DNA of 63,173 bases from Streptomyces griseus subsp. griseus (GTDB lineage: Bacteria; Actinomycetota; Actinomycetes; Streptomycetales; Streptomycetaceae). Position numbers and translations under genes: made by a program. This document shows positions 36,894 through 46,362 of this stretch, piece by piece. The notes below the pieces were generated by a model, which did no database searches, was not told the origin of the DNA, and saw nothing but the letters and a program-made list of their open reading frames with translations. Each line of letters starts with the position of its first letter. The first letter of the stretch is position 1. The stretch covers positions 1-63,173 of the forward strand of contig NZ_JOJE01000043.1 of the NCBI RefSeq assembly GCF_000720255.1, given 5' to 3'.

Positions 36894-38288
36894 TCAGGGC
36901 AGCGCCTTGCACAGTGCCTCCAGGGTTCCCGACCAGGCGTGGTCCGGGGGCGTTCCGTATCCGACGACCAGCGCGTCCATCGGCTGGGGCTCGGCCTCCG
37001 GATGGCGGTAGCGGGACAGGCCGTGCAGGGCGAGACCCTGCCAGGCCCCGGCGCGGACGACGGTCTCCTCGGTACCGGGCGGGAGTTGGAGGACGGCGTG
37101 CAGTCCGGCAGCGATTCCGGTGACCCGTACCTCGGGGGCGCGGGCGGCGAGCGCCTCGACCAGGGCGTCGCGGCGGGCCCGGTAGCGCTGGCGGGCGGAG
37201 CGGACGTGGCGGTCGTAGGCGCCGGAGGTGAGGAACTCGGCGAGGGTGAGCTGTTCCAGGACGCCGGTGGTCAGGGCGCCGCCGAGCCGGGTGATCCCGG
37301 GGGTGAGGTGCGGCGGCAGCACCAGCCAGCCCAGGCGCAGGCCCGGGGCGAGGGACTTGCTGGTCGTGCCCAGGTGGACGACGTGTTCCGGGTCGAGGTC
37401 CTGCAGGGCGCCGACGGGCTGGCGGTCGTAGCGGAACTCCCCGTCGTAGTCGTCCTCCAGCACCAGTCCCCCGCTCCGTCGCGCCCACTCGACCACGGCC
37501 GCCCGCCGCTCGGGCCGCAGGGCGACGCCCAGGGGGAACTGGTGGGCGGGGGTGAGGAGGACGGCCCGAGGGCCTTCGGAAGCCGTCAATTCCTCCGTCC
37601 GGGTGCCGAGTTCGTCGAAGGGCAGCGGGATCGTGCGCAGGCCCGAGCGGTGCAGGAGGTTCCAGTGGACGTCGAGGCCGTACGACTCGACGGCGAGCGT
37701 GCGGGTGCCGTCGTCGTGGAGGGCTTCGGCTAGGAGTCTCAGGCCGTGGGCGAAGCCGGAGCAGATGACGATGTGGTCCGGGTCCGCGCGGACGCCGCGG
37801 GCCCGGGCCAGGTAGTCGGCGAGGGCGGTGCGCAGTTCGACGCGGCCGCGGGGGTCGCCGTAGTCGAGTGCGTCGCTCGGGGCGGCGGTGAGGGCGCGGC
37901 GGCCGGCCTTGAGCCACTCGGCGCGGGGGAAGGCGGAGACGTCGGGGCTGCCGGGGATGAGGCTGTAGGGGAGGCGGCCGGGTTCGCGGTGCCGGCGGGG
38001 CGGGCGGTCCTGCCGCCTCGGTACCGCGCGTTCGGCGACCTGGGTGCCGCTTCCCTGTCGTGCGGTGAGCCAGCCCTCGGCGACGAGGTCGGCGTAGGCC
38101 TCGGCGACGGTGTTGCGGGCGATGCCCAGGTCGGCAGCGAGGGAGCGGGAGGAGGGCAGCCGGGTGCCGGGGGCGAGGCGGCCGGTGCGGACGGCCTCAC
38201 GCAGGGCGTCGGTCAGGCCGCGGCGCAGCCCGGGTCCCGCCGGTTGCAGGTGGAGGTCGATACCGAAAGTGGCCCATGCTCCGGACAT
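36894..38288 (-). CDS. MocR/PdxR-type GntR regulator with aminotransferase domain
   Basis: 464 residues. The GntR winged helix is at about 15-85 (GLRRGLTDALREAVRTGRLAPGTRLPSSRSLAADLGIARNTVAEAYADLVAEGWLTARQGSGTQV). An aminotransferase-fold domain fills the rest, with LEDDYDGEFRYDRQPVGALQDLDPEHVVHLGTTSKSLAPGLRLGWLVLP: the Asp/Tyr pair and PLP lysine (TTSKSLAPG) are intact. MocR regulators sense PLP-amino acid adducts. It is divergent, with 47 bases between starts, from the AhpD-like gene that it probably controls. TATGGT lies eight bases before the ATG. Confidence 0.92.
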   Translation of the reverse strand: MSGAWATFGIDLHLQPAGPGLRRGLTDALREAVRTGRLAPGTRLPSSRSLAADLGIARNTVAEAYADLVAEGWLTARQGSGTQVAERAVPRRQDRPPRRHREPGRLPYSLIPGSPDVSAFPRAEWLKAGRRALTAAPSDALDYGDPRGRVELRTALADYLARARGVRADPDHIVICSGFAHGLRLLAEALHDDGTRTLAVESYGLDVHWNLLHRSGLRTIPLPFDELGTRTEELTASEGPRAVLLTPAHQFPLGVALRPERRAAVVEWARRSGGLVLEDDYDGEFRYDRQPVGALQDLDPEHVVHLGTTSKSLAPGLRLGWLVLPPHLTPGITRLGGALTTGVLEQLTLAEFLTSGAYDRHVRSARQRYRARRDALVEALAARAPEVRVTGIAAGLHAVLQLPPGTEETVVRAGAWQGLALHGLSRYRHPEAEPQPMDALVVGYGTPPDHAWSGTLEALCKALP

Positions 38289-38335
38289 GGAAATGGACCA
38301 TACCCGCGGGCTGCTTCGCTCCTAGGGTCGAGTGC
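38289..38335. promoter_or_regulatory. 47-base divergent control region (MocR / AhpD-like)
   Basis: Carries TATGGT (- strand) and TAGGGT (38323-38328, + strand) hexamers at leaderless distance from each start, plus the small palindromes ATGGACCAT and CCCGCGGG. One MocR dimer bound here could control both genes. Confidence 0.5.
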
Positions 38336-38851
38336 ATGACGACGAGCGAGATCAACAGCACCGAAGACCCGTACGCCCCCGAGACCGCCCCCCGCCTGGC
38401 CTGGGCCGAGCTCGCGCCCGAGGTGTACAAGAGCATGGTCCGGCTGGACGCGGCCGCCCGGAAGGGCCTCGACCCGGCCCTGGCCGAGCTGGTGAAGATC
38501 CGCGCCTCCCAGCTCAACCACTGCGCGTTCTGCCTCGACATGCACACCAAGGACGCGCTCGCGGCGGGCGAGAGCGTGGAGCGGATCGTCCAGCTCTCCG
38601 CGTGGGAGGAGTCGCGGCACTTCTACACCGAGAGGGAGCTGGCCGCGCTGGAGCTGACCGAGGCCGTCACGGTGCTGACCGACGGTTTCGTGGCCGACGA
38701 GGTGTACGAGAAGGCCGCCAAGCACTTCGACGAGACCGAACTCGCCCACCTCGTCGCCACGATCACCGTGATCAACGCGTGGAACCGCTTCGGGGTGACC
38801 TTCCGGCTGACGCCCGGTCACTACGAGCCGGGGCAGCACCGGCACCGCTGA
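38336..38851 (+). CDS. AhpD-like carboxymuconolactone decarboxylase-family protein
   Basis: 171 residues. The redox motif of AhpD-type members is intact: Cys63-A-F-Cys66-L-D-M-His70 (NHCAFCLDMHTKDA), followed by RIVQLSAWEESRHFYTERELAALELTEAVT. Members act as thiol peroxidase adaptors or, in some cases, decarboxylases; the CxxCxxxH motif favours a redox role. TAGGGT sits seven bases before the ATG (leaderless). Divergent from a MocR regulator and convergent, with nine bases between stops, with the betaine-binding protein. Confidence 0.9.
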   Translation: MTTSEINSTEDPYAPETAPRLAWAELAPEVYKSMVRLDAAARKGLDPALAELVKIRASQLNHCAFCLDMHTKDALAAGESVERIVQLSAWEESRHFYTERELAALELTEAVTVLTDGFVADEVYEKAAKHFDETELAHLVATITVINAWNRFGVTFRLTPGHYEPGQHRHR

Positions 38852-38860
38852 GCGTGACCG

Positions 38861-39823
38861 TCAGGACAGCCACTTCCGCCACGTCGACTCGTGGGTCTTG
38901 ACCCACTTCTTCGCCGCGTCCTCCGGTGTCATCTTCTGGTCGGCGATCATCAGGGACACCTCGTTCTGGTCCTCGGTGGTCCACTTGAACTTCTTCAGCA
39001 GGGCCGCCGCCTTGCCGCCGTCCTTGGCGAAGTCGGTGTTGAGGTACTTCTGGAGCGGGGTGTGCGGGTAGGCGCAGGTGATCTTCGCCGGGTCCGCGTC
39101 GCAGCCCTCCTTGTAGGGAGGCAGCTTGACCTCGGTCATCGGCACCTTCTTGAACAGCCACTGCGGGGAGTACCAGTACGTCAGGAAGGGCTTCTTCTCC
39201 TTGGCGAACTGCCGCATCTGGGTGATCTGGGCGGCCTCGGAACCGGCGAAGACGACCTGGTAGTCCAGCTTCAGGTTCTTCACCAGCGCCTTGTCGTTGG
39301 TGACGTACGACGGTGAGCCGTCGAGGAGCTGGCCCTTGCTCCCGCTCTCCGGGGTGCGGAACAGCGAGGAGTACTTGTTGAGGTTCTTCCAGTTGGTGAT
39401 GTCCGGGTGCTGCTTGGCCAGGTACGTCGGGACGAACCAGCCGATGTGCCCGGTGACGCCGAGGTCGCCGCCGGGCGTGATGGTCTTCTTGTCCTTGACG
39501 TAGAGCTGCTCCTGGTCGGGGTGGCCCCAGTCCTCCAGGATCGCGTCGACGCGGCCCTGGCTGAGCGCGTCCCAGGCGGGCACCTCGTCGACCTGGACGG
39601 TGTCGACGTGGTAGCCGAGCTCGTGCTCCAGGAGGTACTGGGCGACGGCCACGTTGGCCTGGGCACCGACCCAGGACTGCACGGACAGGGTCACGGACTT
39701 CGACCCGTGCGCGTTGGCGAAGGGCGAGGCCTGCTTGGTCATGTCGGCGGCACCGCAGCCGGTCAGCAGCAGGAGTGCCGACACTCCGGCCACGGAGGCC
39801 GTCACGGTCGTACGCGGTCGCAT
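38861..39823 (-). CDS. proX: Glycine betaine/choline ABC transporter, substrate-binding lipoprotein
   Basis: 320 residues. Lipobox LLLTGC at the end of the signal peptide. OpuAC-type binding protein: KSVTLSVQSWVGAQANVAVAQYLLEHELGYHVDTVQVDEVPAWDALSQGRVDAILEDWGHPDQ, IGWFVPTYLAKQHPDI, and several Trp residues (SWVG, EDWGH, IGWFVP, WYSPQWLF) suited to a cation-pi cage for a quaternary amine. ATG 39823 follows AAGGGAG, two bases after the permease stop. It is the last gene of the operon. Adjacent betA and betB suggest choline and betaine as ligands. Confidence 0.92.
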   Translation of the reverse strand: MRPRTTVTASVAGVSALLLLTGCGAADMTKQASPFANAHGSKSVTLSVQSWVGAQANVAVAQYLLEHELGYHVDTVQVDEVPAWDALSQGRVDAILEDWGHPDQEQLYVKDKKTITPGGDLGVTGHIGWFVPTYLAKQHPDITNWKNLNKYSSLFRTPESGSKGQLLDGSPSYVTNDKALVKNLKLDYQVVFAGSEAAQITQMRQFAKEKKPFLTYWYSPQWLFKKVPMTEVKLPPYKEGCDADPAKITCAYPHTPLQKYLNTDFAKDGGKAAALLKKFKWTTEDQNEVSLMIADQKMTPEDAAKKWVKTHESTWRKWLS

Positions 39824-39824
39824 G

Positions 39825-41771
39825 TCACGCTCCCTTCTTCGCGCGGCGTTCCGTCGGCTGGGTCACGCGGTCGAGCATCAGGCCGAGGCAGACGATCGCG
39901 CCGCCGGCCACCAGACCGGTGGCGAGGTCGCCCTGCGCGAGGCCGAAGACGACGTCGTAGCCGAGCGCGCCACCGCCGACCAGGCCGCCGATGATGACGA
40001 CGGCGAGGACCAGGACGACGCCCTGGTTCAGGGCGAGCAGCAGCGACTCGCGGGCGAGCGGGAGCTGCACCTGGCGCAGCTGCTGGCCGCTGGTCGCGCC
40101 GAGCGAGCGGGCCGACTCCAGGGCGGCCGGGTCGACCTGGCGCAGGCCCTGGGTGGTGATGCGGACGACGGCGGGCAGCGCGTAGACGACGGCCGCGGCG
40201 ACCGCGGGGGCGCGGCCGACGCCGAACAGGGCGACGACCGGGATCAGGTACACGAACTGCGGCATCGTCTGGAAGACGTCCAGGACGGGGCGCAGGGCGC
40301 GTTCGAAGCGGTCGCTGCGGGCGGCCGCGATACCGGTCGCGAAGCCCAGGACGAGGGTGACGGCGACGGCGGCGAGGACCTGGGAGAGGGTGTCCAGCGA
40401 CGGCTGCCACACGCCGAGCACGCCGATGGCGGCCATGGCGAGGACCGCGGTGAGCGCGGTGCGCCAGGTGCCGATCACCCAGGCCAGGGCGGCGACCAGG
40501 AGCAGCACGGACCACCAGGGCAGCCACTGCAGGCCGCCGCGGATCGGGTCGAGGACCCAGGTGGTGAAGTGGCCGGCCCAGTCGGCGGTGCCGCCGATGT
40601 AGGGGACACCGGAGTAGAGGTGGGCGGTCATCCAGTCGACGACGCGGTTGACCGGTTCGGCGATGGCGACCGTCCAGGAGTCGGGCCATTCGAGGCGGCC
40701 GAGGAGCCGTCCGGCGAGCGCGACGGCGACGGTGCCGAGCAGCGCGTACAGCCAGTACGTGCGCGGGGTTCCGGAGTGGGAGTCGCCGGAGCTTCCGGCG
40801 GCACCGGTCACCCGGTCCAGGACGACGGCGAGCAGCACGATCGGGATGCCGGCCGCGAGGGCCGCGCCGACGTCGACGGAGGCCAGCGCCTGGTAGACGC
40901 GGTCACCGAGGCCGCCCGCGCCGATCACGGAGGCGATGACCGCCATGGACAGCGCCATCATGATCGTCTGGTTGAGGCCGAGGAGGAGTTCCTTGCGGGC
41001 CAGCGGGATGCGGGCGGTCAGCAGCCGTTGGCGCGCGGTGGCGCCGAGCGACTCGACGGCCTCCATGACCCCGGGGTCGGCGCAGCGCAGGCCGAGCGCG
41101 GTGAGCCGGGCCATCGGCGGGGCGGCGTAGACGACCGTCGCGAGGACGGCGGCGGGGACGCCGATGCCGAAGACCAGCACGACCGGCAGGAGGTAGGCGA
41201 AGGCCGGCAGCACCTGCATGGTGTCCAGGACCGGGCGCAGGATCCGGTCCATGCGGTCGGAGAGCCCCGCGGCGAGGCCGAGCAGGGCGCCCACGACGAC
41301 GGAGGCCAGGACGGCGACCACCATCAGGGCCAGTGTCTGCATGGTCGGCACCCACATGCCGAGCAGACCGCAGGCGAGGAAGGCGGCCGCCGTACCGAGG
41401 GCGAGCCGGATCCCGGCGACGCGCCACGCGACGAGGGCGCCGATCGCCGTCACGCCCGCCCAGCCGACGGCCAGGAGGGTGAGGTAGACGGCGCGTACGG
41501 CGATCACGACCGCGTTGCTGACGTAGCCGAAGAAGTACAGGAACAGCGGGTGGCTGTCGCGGTTGTCGATGATCCAGTCGCTGACACTGGTCAGCGGCTT
41601 GGTCAGGTCGACGGTGAGTTCCTGCGGCCAGGCGCCGCTCGCCCAGCGGGAGTTGGCGAGGGGCACGAGGATCGCCGCGGCGAGCGCGAGCAGCAGGAGC
41701 TTGCGGACGGCCTGGTGCTTGAGGACACCGGGGAGACCGACGCGGGGGGCGGGGGTGGTGATCGTGGCCAT
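39825..41771 (-). CDS. proW: Glycine betaine/choline ABC transporter, fused double permease
   Basis: 648 residues, about twice the usual ProW length, because two complete BPD_transp_1 units are joined. Each has its own EAA coupling loop: VESLGATARQRLLTARIPLARKELLLG in the first half and ARSLGATSGQQLRQVQLPLARESLLLA in the second. Two copies per polypeptide would replace the normal homodimer, and a single chain would contact both ProV subunits (inference). About 14-16 transmembrane helices. The start overlaps the ATPase stop by one base and the stop is two bases from proX. Confidence 0.93.
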   Translation of the reverse strand: MATITTPAPRVGLPGVLKHQAVRKLLLLALAAAILVPLANSRWASGAWPQELTVDLTKPLTSVSDWIIDNRDSHPLFLYFFGYVSNAVVIAVRAVYLTLLAVGWAGVTAIGALVAWRVAGIRLALGTAAAFLACGLLGMWVPTMQTLALMVVAVLASVVVGALLGLAAGLSDRMDRILRPVLDTMQVLPAFAYLLPVVLVFGIGVPAAVLATVVYAAPPMARLTALGLRCADPGVMEAVESLGATARQRLLTARIPLARKELLLGLNQTIMMALSMAVIASVIGAGGLGDRVYQALASVDVGAALAAGIPIVLLAVVLDRVTGAAGSSGDSHSGTPRTYWLYALLGTVAVALAGRLLGRLEWPDSWTVAIAEPVNRVVDWMTAHLYSGVPYIGGTADWAGHFTTWVLDPIRGGLQWLPWWSVLLLVAALAWVIGTWRTALTAVLAMAAIGVLGVWQPSLDTLSQVLAAVAVTLVLGFATGIAAARSDRFERALRPVLDVFQTMPQFVYLIPVVALFGVGRAPAVAAAVVYALPAVVRITTQGLRQVDPAALESARSLGATSGQQLRQVQLPLARESLLLALNQGVVLVLAVVIIGGLVGGGALGYDVVFGLAQGDLATGLVAGGAIVCLGLMLDRVTQPTERRAKKGA

Positions 41772-42856
41772 CAGGCGGCCTCCTTGTAGGTCCCCGTTCC
41801 GGCGACGACGTCGAGCAGGCGCTCGTGGTCGACGACGCCGACACAGCGGCCCTTGTCCACGACGCAGGCGGGCCGGCCCTGCTCGGCGACGACCCGGATG
41901 GCCTCGGCGACGACGGTGTCGGGGGTGAGCGCGCCCGGATGGTCGGAGCTGCCGCAGTCGCCGGGGCGCATGGCCGTGCGGACGGTGATGACCTGCTCGC
42001 GCGGCACGTCCCGGACGAACTCGCGGACGTAGTCGTCGGCCGGGGAGCCGACGATCTCCTCCGGGGTGCCCAGCTGCACGACCTCACCGTCGCGCATCAG
42101 CGCGATGCGGTCGCCCAGCTTCAGGGCCTCGCTCAGGTCGTGGGTGATGAAGACCATGGTGCGGCCCTCCTCGCGGTGCAGGCGGATGACCTCCTCCTGC
42201 ATGTCCCGCCGGATCAGCGGGTCGAGGGCGCTGAACGGCTCGTCGAACAGCAGCACCTCGGGGTCGACGGCGAGGGCGCGGGCCAGGCCCACGCGCTGCT
42301 GCTGGCCGCCGGACAGCTGGCCGGGCCTGCGCTGCTCCATGCCCTCCAGGCCGACCTTCTCCACGACCTCGGCGGCCTTCTCGCGGCGCTCGCCCTTGCC
42401 GACGCCCTGGATCTCCAGGCCGTAGGCCACGTTGTCGAGGACCGAGCGGTGCGGGAGGAGGCCGAAGTGCTGGAAGACCATGGCGGCGCGGTGGCGGCGC
42501 AGTTCGCGCAGCCGCGACTTGTCCATGGCGCGCACGTCCTCGCCGTCGATGACGATGGTGCCGGCGGTCGGTTCGATCAGCCGGGTCAGGCAGCGCACCA
42601 GGGTGGACTTGCCGGAGCCGGACAGGCCCATGACGACGAAGACCTCGCCCTTGCGGACGTCGAAGGAGACGTCCCGGACGGCGGCCGTGCAGCCGGTGCG
42701 CTCCCGCAGTTCGGCGGGCGGGAGGGCGGCGAGTTCGGGGTCGGCGGGGATCTCGTCGGCCTTGGGTCCGAAGACCTTCCACAGGCCGTCCACCGAGAAG
42801 ACGGTGTCCTCGGTCGTGTCGTCGGACGTCGTGCGCTCCATGGACGTGGTCATCAC
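41771..42856 (-). CDS. proV: Glycine betaine/choline ABC transporter, ATP-binding protein
   Basis: 361 residues from GTG 42856 (GTGA overlap with betA, GGAGG six bases upstream); the next codon is ATG 42853. Walker [11 protein letters not shown]-loop FQHFGLLPH, signature LSGGQQQR and Walker [12 protein letters not shown], with [22 protein letters not shown]. The C-terminal part (about 280-355) has CBS-like pieces ([38 protein letters not shown]). In OpuA-type importers CBS domains act as ionic-strength sensors. Only one full CBS unit is evident here. Confidence 0.93.
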   Translation of the reverse strand: MMTTSMERTTSDDTTEDTVFSVDGLWKVFGPKADEIPADPELAALPPAELRERTGCTAAVRDVSFDVRKGEVFVVMGLSGSGKSTLVRCLTRLIEPTAGTIVIDGEDVRAMDKSRLRELRRHRAAMVFQHFGLLPHRSVLDNVAYGLEIQGVGKGERREKAAEVVEKVGLEGMEQRRPGQLSGGQQQRVGLARALAVDPEVLLFDEPFSALDPLIRRDMQEEVIRLHREEGRTMVFITHDLSEALKLGDRIALMRDGEVVQLGTPEEIVGSPADDYVREFVRDVPREQVITVRTAMRPGDCGSSDHPGALTPDTVVAEAIRVVAEQGRPACVVDKGRCVGVVDHERLLDVVAGTGTYKEAA

Positions 42857-44382
42857 GCCTCACCTCCGATCAGGTCGACGGCCCGCTCCCCGACCATGAG
42901 GACGCCGATCATGGGGTTGACGGCGGTCATGGTGGGGAAGACGGAGGCGTCGGCGATCCGGATGCCCTCAAGGCCCCGGATCTTCAACTGGGGATCGACG
43001 ACGGCCATTTCGTCGTCGGGCGCGCCCATACGACAGGTGCCCGCCGGGTGGTACACGGTGTGCGCGACCTTGCGCGCGTACTCGCTGATCTCGTCGTCGC
43101 TCGTGATGTCCGGGCCGGGGGCCACCTCGCGCTTGAGCCAGCCGGCGAGGGGTTCGGACTCGGCTATCTCACGGGCGATCTTGATGCCGTCGACGAGGGT
43201 ACGGCCGTCGTAGTCGTCCTCGTCGGTGAAGTAGCGGAAGTCCAGGGCGGGCTTCACGGCCGGGTCGGCGCTGGTCAGGTACAGACGGCCGCGGCTCTTG
43301 GGCTTGGGGATGTTCGGGGTCATCGAGACGCCGAACTCCGGGCGCTGGTACCCGAGTCGCTCGGGGTTGTCGGTGAAGGGGACCTGGTAGAAGTGGAACA
43401 TCAGGTCCGGGCCCGGCTGTTCGGGGTCGCGACGCACGAACAGGCCCGCGTCGGAGTCCATCGCCGAGTTCTCGGGGATGGGGCCGTCGGTCTCCCACAC
43501 GATCACCGACTCGGGGTGGTCGAGCAGGTTCTCGCCGACGCCGGGCAGGTCGTGCGCGACGGGTATGCCCAGTGCCTCCAGGTCCGCCTTCGGGCCGATG
43601 CCGGAGTGCATCAGCAGCCGGGGCGAGTCGATGGCGCCGGCGCACAGCACGACCTCACGGCGGGCGGTCACGAGGAGTTCCTCGCCGTCCTTGGTGCGCA
43701 CGTGGACGCCCCGGGCTCGGGTGCCGTCCAGGTCGAGCTTGTGGGCCCAGGTCTCCAGGAAGATGTGGAGGTTGGTCCGCTCGTCCATCACCGGGTGCAG
43801 GTAGGCCACCGAGGCGCTGGAGCGCTTGTTGTTCTCGGGATGGTAGGCGAGGTCGAAGAAGCCGACGCCCTCGGTGAAGGGCTTCTTGTTGAAGCCCTCG
43901 ATCCGCGGGACGCCGACCGCCTTCTGGGCGGCGTCGACGAAGTCGCGGGCGATGGCGTTGCGGTCCTTCTCGTCCACCGGGACGATGTTGTTCTTCAGGC
44001 GCGCGTAGTACGCCTCCATCGGCACCGCGCCCCAGCCCTCGGCGCCGGCCTCCTCCCACTCGTCCCAGTCCGAGGGCAGCGGCTTGAACGCGATGAGGGT
44101 GTTGTGGGAGGAGCAGCCGCCGAGCACACGGGCACGGCTGTGCCGGATGTGGGAGTTGCCGCGCGGCTGTTCGGTGGTCGGGTAGTCGTAGTCCAGCTCG
44201 CCGCCGAGCAGCCCCATCCAGCGGCGCAGGGTCAGGACGTCCTCGCGGTCGACGTCGCTGGGGCCGCCCTCGATGACGGCCACGGTGACGTCGGGGTTCT
44301 CGGTGAGGCGGGAGGCGATGACGGAGCCCGCTGTGCCGCCGCCGATGACGACGTAGTCGTACTCGTGGGTTTTGTCGGGCAT
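42853..44382 (-). CDS. betA: GMC oxidoreductase, probable choline dehydrogenase
   Basis: 509 residues from ATG 44382; the frame is open further upstream but only through low-complexity purine-rich DNA. FAD motif [19 protein letters not shown] blocks [12 protein letters not shown] and [17 protein letters not shown], and the catalytic His region [15 protein letters not shown] with the final [21 protein letters not shown] enzymes oxidise alcohols; neighbours (betaine aldehyde dehydrogenase upstream, quaternary-amine importer downstream) make choline to betaine aldehyde the best call. Overlaps proV. Confidence 0.88.
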   Translation of the reverse strand: MPDKTHEYDYVVIGGGTAGSVIASRLTENPDVTVAVIEGGPSDVDREDVLTLRRWMGLLGGELDYDYPTTEQPRGNSHIRHSRARVLGGCSSHNTLIAFKPLPSDWDEWEEAGAEGWGAVPMEAYYARLKNNIVPVDEKDRNAIARDFVDAAQKAVGVPRIEGFNKKPFTEGVGFFDLAYHPENNKRSSASVAYLHPVMDERTNLHIFLETWAHKLDLDGTRARGVHVRTKDGEELLVTARREVVLCAGAIDSPRLLMHSGIGPKADLEALGIPVAHDLPGVGENLLDHPESVIVWETDGPIPENSAMDSDAGLFVRRDPEQPGPDLMFHFYQVPFTDNPERLGYQRPEFGVSMTPNIPKPKSRGRLYLTSADPAVKPALDFRYFTDEDDYDGRTLVDGIKIAREIAESEPLAGWLKREVAPGPDITSDDEISEYARKVAHTVYHPAGTCRMGAPDDEMAVVDPQLKIRGLEGIRIADASVFPTMTAVNPMIGVLMVGERAVDLIGGEA

Positions 44383-44403
44383 GGGGGTGGTACTCCAGGG
44401 TGC

Positions 44404-44480
44404 GATGAGAGGGGGGAGAGATGAGAGGGGGGATGAAAGGGGGGAGATGAGAGGGAGAAGGAGGGGGACGTGAGGGTGGG
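44404..44480. repeat. G-run/purine-rich tract between betB and betA
   Basis: A nearly pure purine stretch on the + strand made of imperfect GATGAGAGGGGGGA units with three G6 runs, then G3 and G5 runs. It can form a G-quadruplex on the + strand; the betB-betA transcript carries the complementary C/U tract. Confidence 0.75.
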
Positions 44481-44512
44481 AGTAGAGGCCGGGTGGCTGG
44501 GCAGGGGTGGGC

Positions 44513-46039
44513 TCAGCCCGCGAACCACCGCACCGGCTTCGGCGCGAGGTTCTGGTAGACGTGCTTGGTCTCGCGGTACTCGGCGAGTCCGGCCGGGCCC
44601 AGTTCGCGTCCCACGCCGCTCTTTCCGAAGCCTCCCCACTCCGCCTGCGGGAGGTAGGGGTGGAAGTCGTTGATCCAGATGGTGCCGTGGCGCAGCCGGC
44701 CGGCCACCCGTCGGGCCCGTCCCGCGTCGGCGGTCCAGACACCGCCCGCGAGGCCGTACTCGGTGTCGTTGGCGAGCGCGATCGCCTCGTCCTCGGTGCG
44801 GAAGCTCTCGACGGTGACGACCGGGCCGAAGACCTCCTCACGGACCACGCGCATCTCGCGGTGGCAGTGGTCGAGGACGGTGGGCTCGTAGAAGTAGCCG
44901 CCGGCGGGTCGCTGGTCGGACGGCTCGGGGCGCCGGCCGCCGGAGCGCAGCACCGCGCCCTCGGACAGGGCCGACTCGACGTACGCCTCGACCTTGGCGC
45001 GCTGCTGCTCGGAGACCAGGGGGCCGCACTCGACGCCGTCCTCGGTGCCGCGGCCGAGGCGGATCTTCTCGGCGCGGCGGGCGAGTTCGGCGACGAAGCG
45101 CTCGCGGACGCTCTCCTCGACGATGAGGCGGGCGCCGGCCGAGCAGACCTGGCCGCTGTGGATGAAGGCCGCGTTGAGGGCCTGGTCGACGGCGGTGTCG
45201 AAGCCCTCGTCGGTGGCGCAGGCGTCCGCGAAGACGACGTTGGGGTTCTTGCCGCCGAGTTCGAGGGCGACCTTCTTGACGGTGGGGGCGGCGGCCTGCG
45301 CGACCTTGGTGCCGCTGACCAGGCCGCCGGTGAAGGAGACCAGGTCGACGTCGGGGTGCTCGGCGAGGCGGGCGCCGACCGAATGGCCGGGTCCCGTCAC
45401 GATGTTGGCGACCCCGGCGGGCAGCCCGGCCTCCAGGAGCAGGTCGATCAGGGCGACCGTCGTCAGCGGGGTGATCTCGCTCGGCTTGATCACGAACGTG
45501 TTGCCCGCGGCGAGCGCCGGGGCGATCTTCCAACTGGCCTGGAGCAGCGGGTAGTTCCAGGGTGTGATCATCGCGCACACGCCGACCGGCTCGTGCACGA
45601 CGACGCTGTGCACATCGGCCGTGCCGGCGTCGACGACCCGGCCGGGGGCCTCGCCGGCGACGAGGTCGGCGAAGTAGCGGAAGGCGTCGGCGACGCAGTC
45701 GATGTCGACGCGGCCCTCCTCGACGGTCTTGCCCGCGTCCCGGCTCTCCAGCAGGCCCAGCGACTCGCGGTCCCGGGTGAGCAGGTCGGCCGTGCGGCGC
45801 AGCACGTCGGCACGTTCGCGCGCCGGCGTGCGCGGCCAGTCGCCCTCGCCCCCGGCGAAGGCCGCGTGAGCGGCCGCGACGGCGAGGTCGGTGTCCTTCT
45901 CGTCACCCTCGGCGACCACGGCGAACGTCAGCCCGTCCGCGGGGTCGAGGATTTCGCGCGTGGCGCCGGAGACGGCTTCACGCCATTCCCCACCCGCGTG
46001 AATGGTCTTCCGCACCTGCTGCTGCGCACTGTCCGCCAT
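44513..46039 (-). CDS. betB: Betaine aldehyde dehydrogenase
   Basis: 508 residues, NAD(P)-dependent aldehyde dehydrogenase. Motifs: ITPWNYPLLQASWKIAPALAAGNTFVIKPSEITPLT, the catalytic Glu in LELGGKNPN, and the nucleophile Cys in HSGQVCSAGARL (VCSAG is the betaine aldehyde dehydrogenase-like form). It oxidises betaine aldehyde to glycine betaine, an osmoprotectant. The 130-base gap to betA contains the purine tract, so both are probably on one transcript. No BetI or BetT homologue lies beside it. Confidence 0.9.
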   Translation of the reverse strand: MADSAQQQVRKTIHAGGEWREAVSGATREILDPADGLTFAVVAEGDEKDTDLAVAAAHAAFAGGEGDWPRTPARERADVLRRTADLLTRDRESLGLLESRDAGKTVEEGRVDIDCVADAFRYFADLVAGEAPGRVVDAGTADVHSVVVHEPVGVCAMITPWNYPLLQASWKIAPALAAGNTFVIKPSEITPLTTVALIDLLLEAGLPAGVANIVTGPGHSVGARLAEHPDVDLVSFTGGLVSGTKVAQAAAPTVKKVALELGGKNPNVVFADACATDEGFDTAVDQALNAAFIHSGQVCSAGARLIVEESVRERFVAELARRAEKIRLGRGTEDGVECGPLVSEQQRAKVEAYVESALSEGAVLRSGGRRPEPSDQRPAGGYFYEPTVLDHCHREMRVVREEVFGPVVTVESFRTEDEAIALANDTEYGLAGGVWTADAGRARRVAGRLRHGTIWINDFHPYLPQAEWGGFGKSGVGRELGPAGLAEYRETKHVYQNLAPKPVRWFAG

Positions 46040-46362
46040 GGTCGGTACTGCCTTCCGTTCCTGTTCAGCCCCCCTGCGTCACACGCGTGTCACTCACGTG
46101 GCACGGGAGCATCTGCCCGTGCCCCTCGAATGCATGCGCAATCCTTGTCCGAAAGTGCGCTGCATCACTGAAGATGCGGATAGAACGGGATGAACTGGAC
46201 AGGTGTCGGGCCGTGTCCGAAGTCGATAGGCAGGGCGGCCGGGGCGTGTCCTGCGCGTGGACCGGGTCACCGACGTCGCCCGCCTCGACGGCACGCCGAG
46301 CAACTCACCATGCTCCAGGCACCGTTCCACGTCCTCGGGCCGCCGGAACCGCGGGAGACCGG
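46040..46362. other. Gap upstream of betB: no gene seen, one hairpin and small palindromes
   Basis: 323 bases. Short open frames exist on both strands but lack ribosome sites and family features. It holds ACACGCGTGT (46081-46090), CACGTG a little further on, and the hairpin at 46100-46123, and probably carries the betB promoter and its control sites. Confidence 0.5.
46100..46123 (-). promoter_or_regulatory. Hairpin in the betB leader region
   Basis: GGCACGGG, an eight-base loop, then CCCGTGCC: perfect 8-bp arms about 60 bases upstream of betB. Could be an operator, an attenuator, or the terminator of the upstream gene. Confidence 0.45.
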
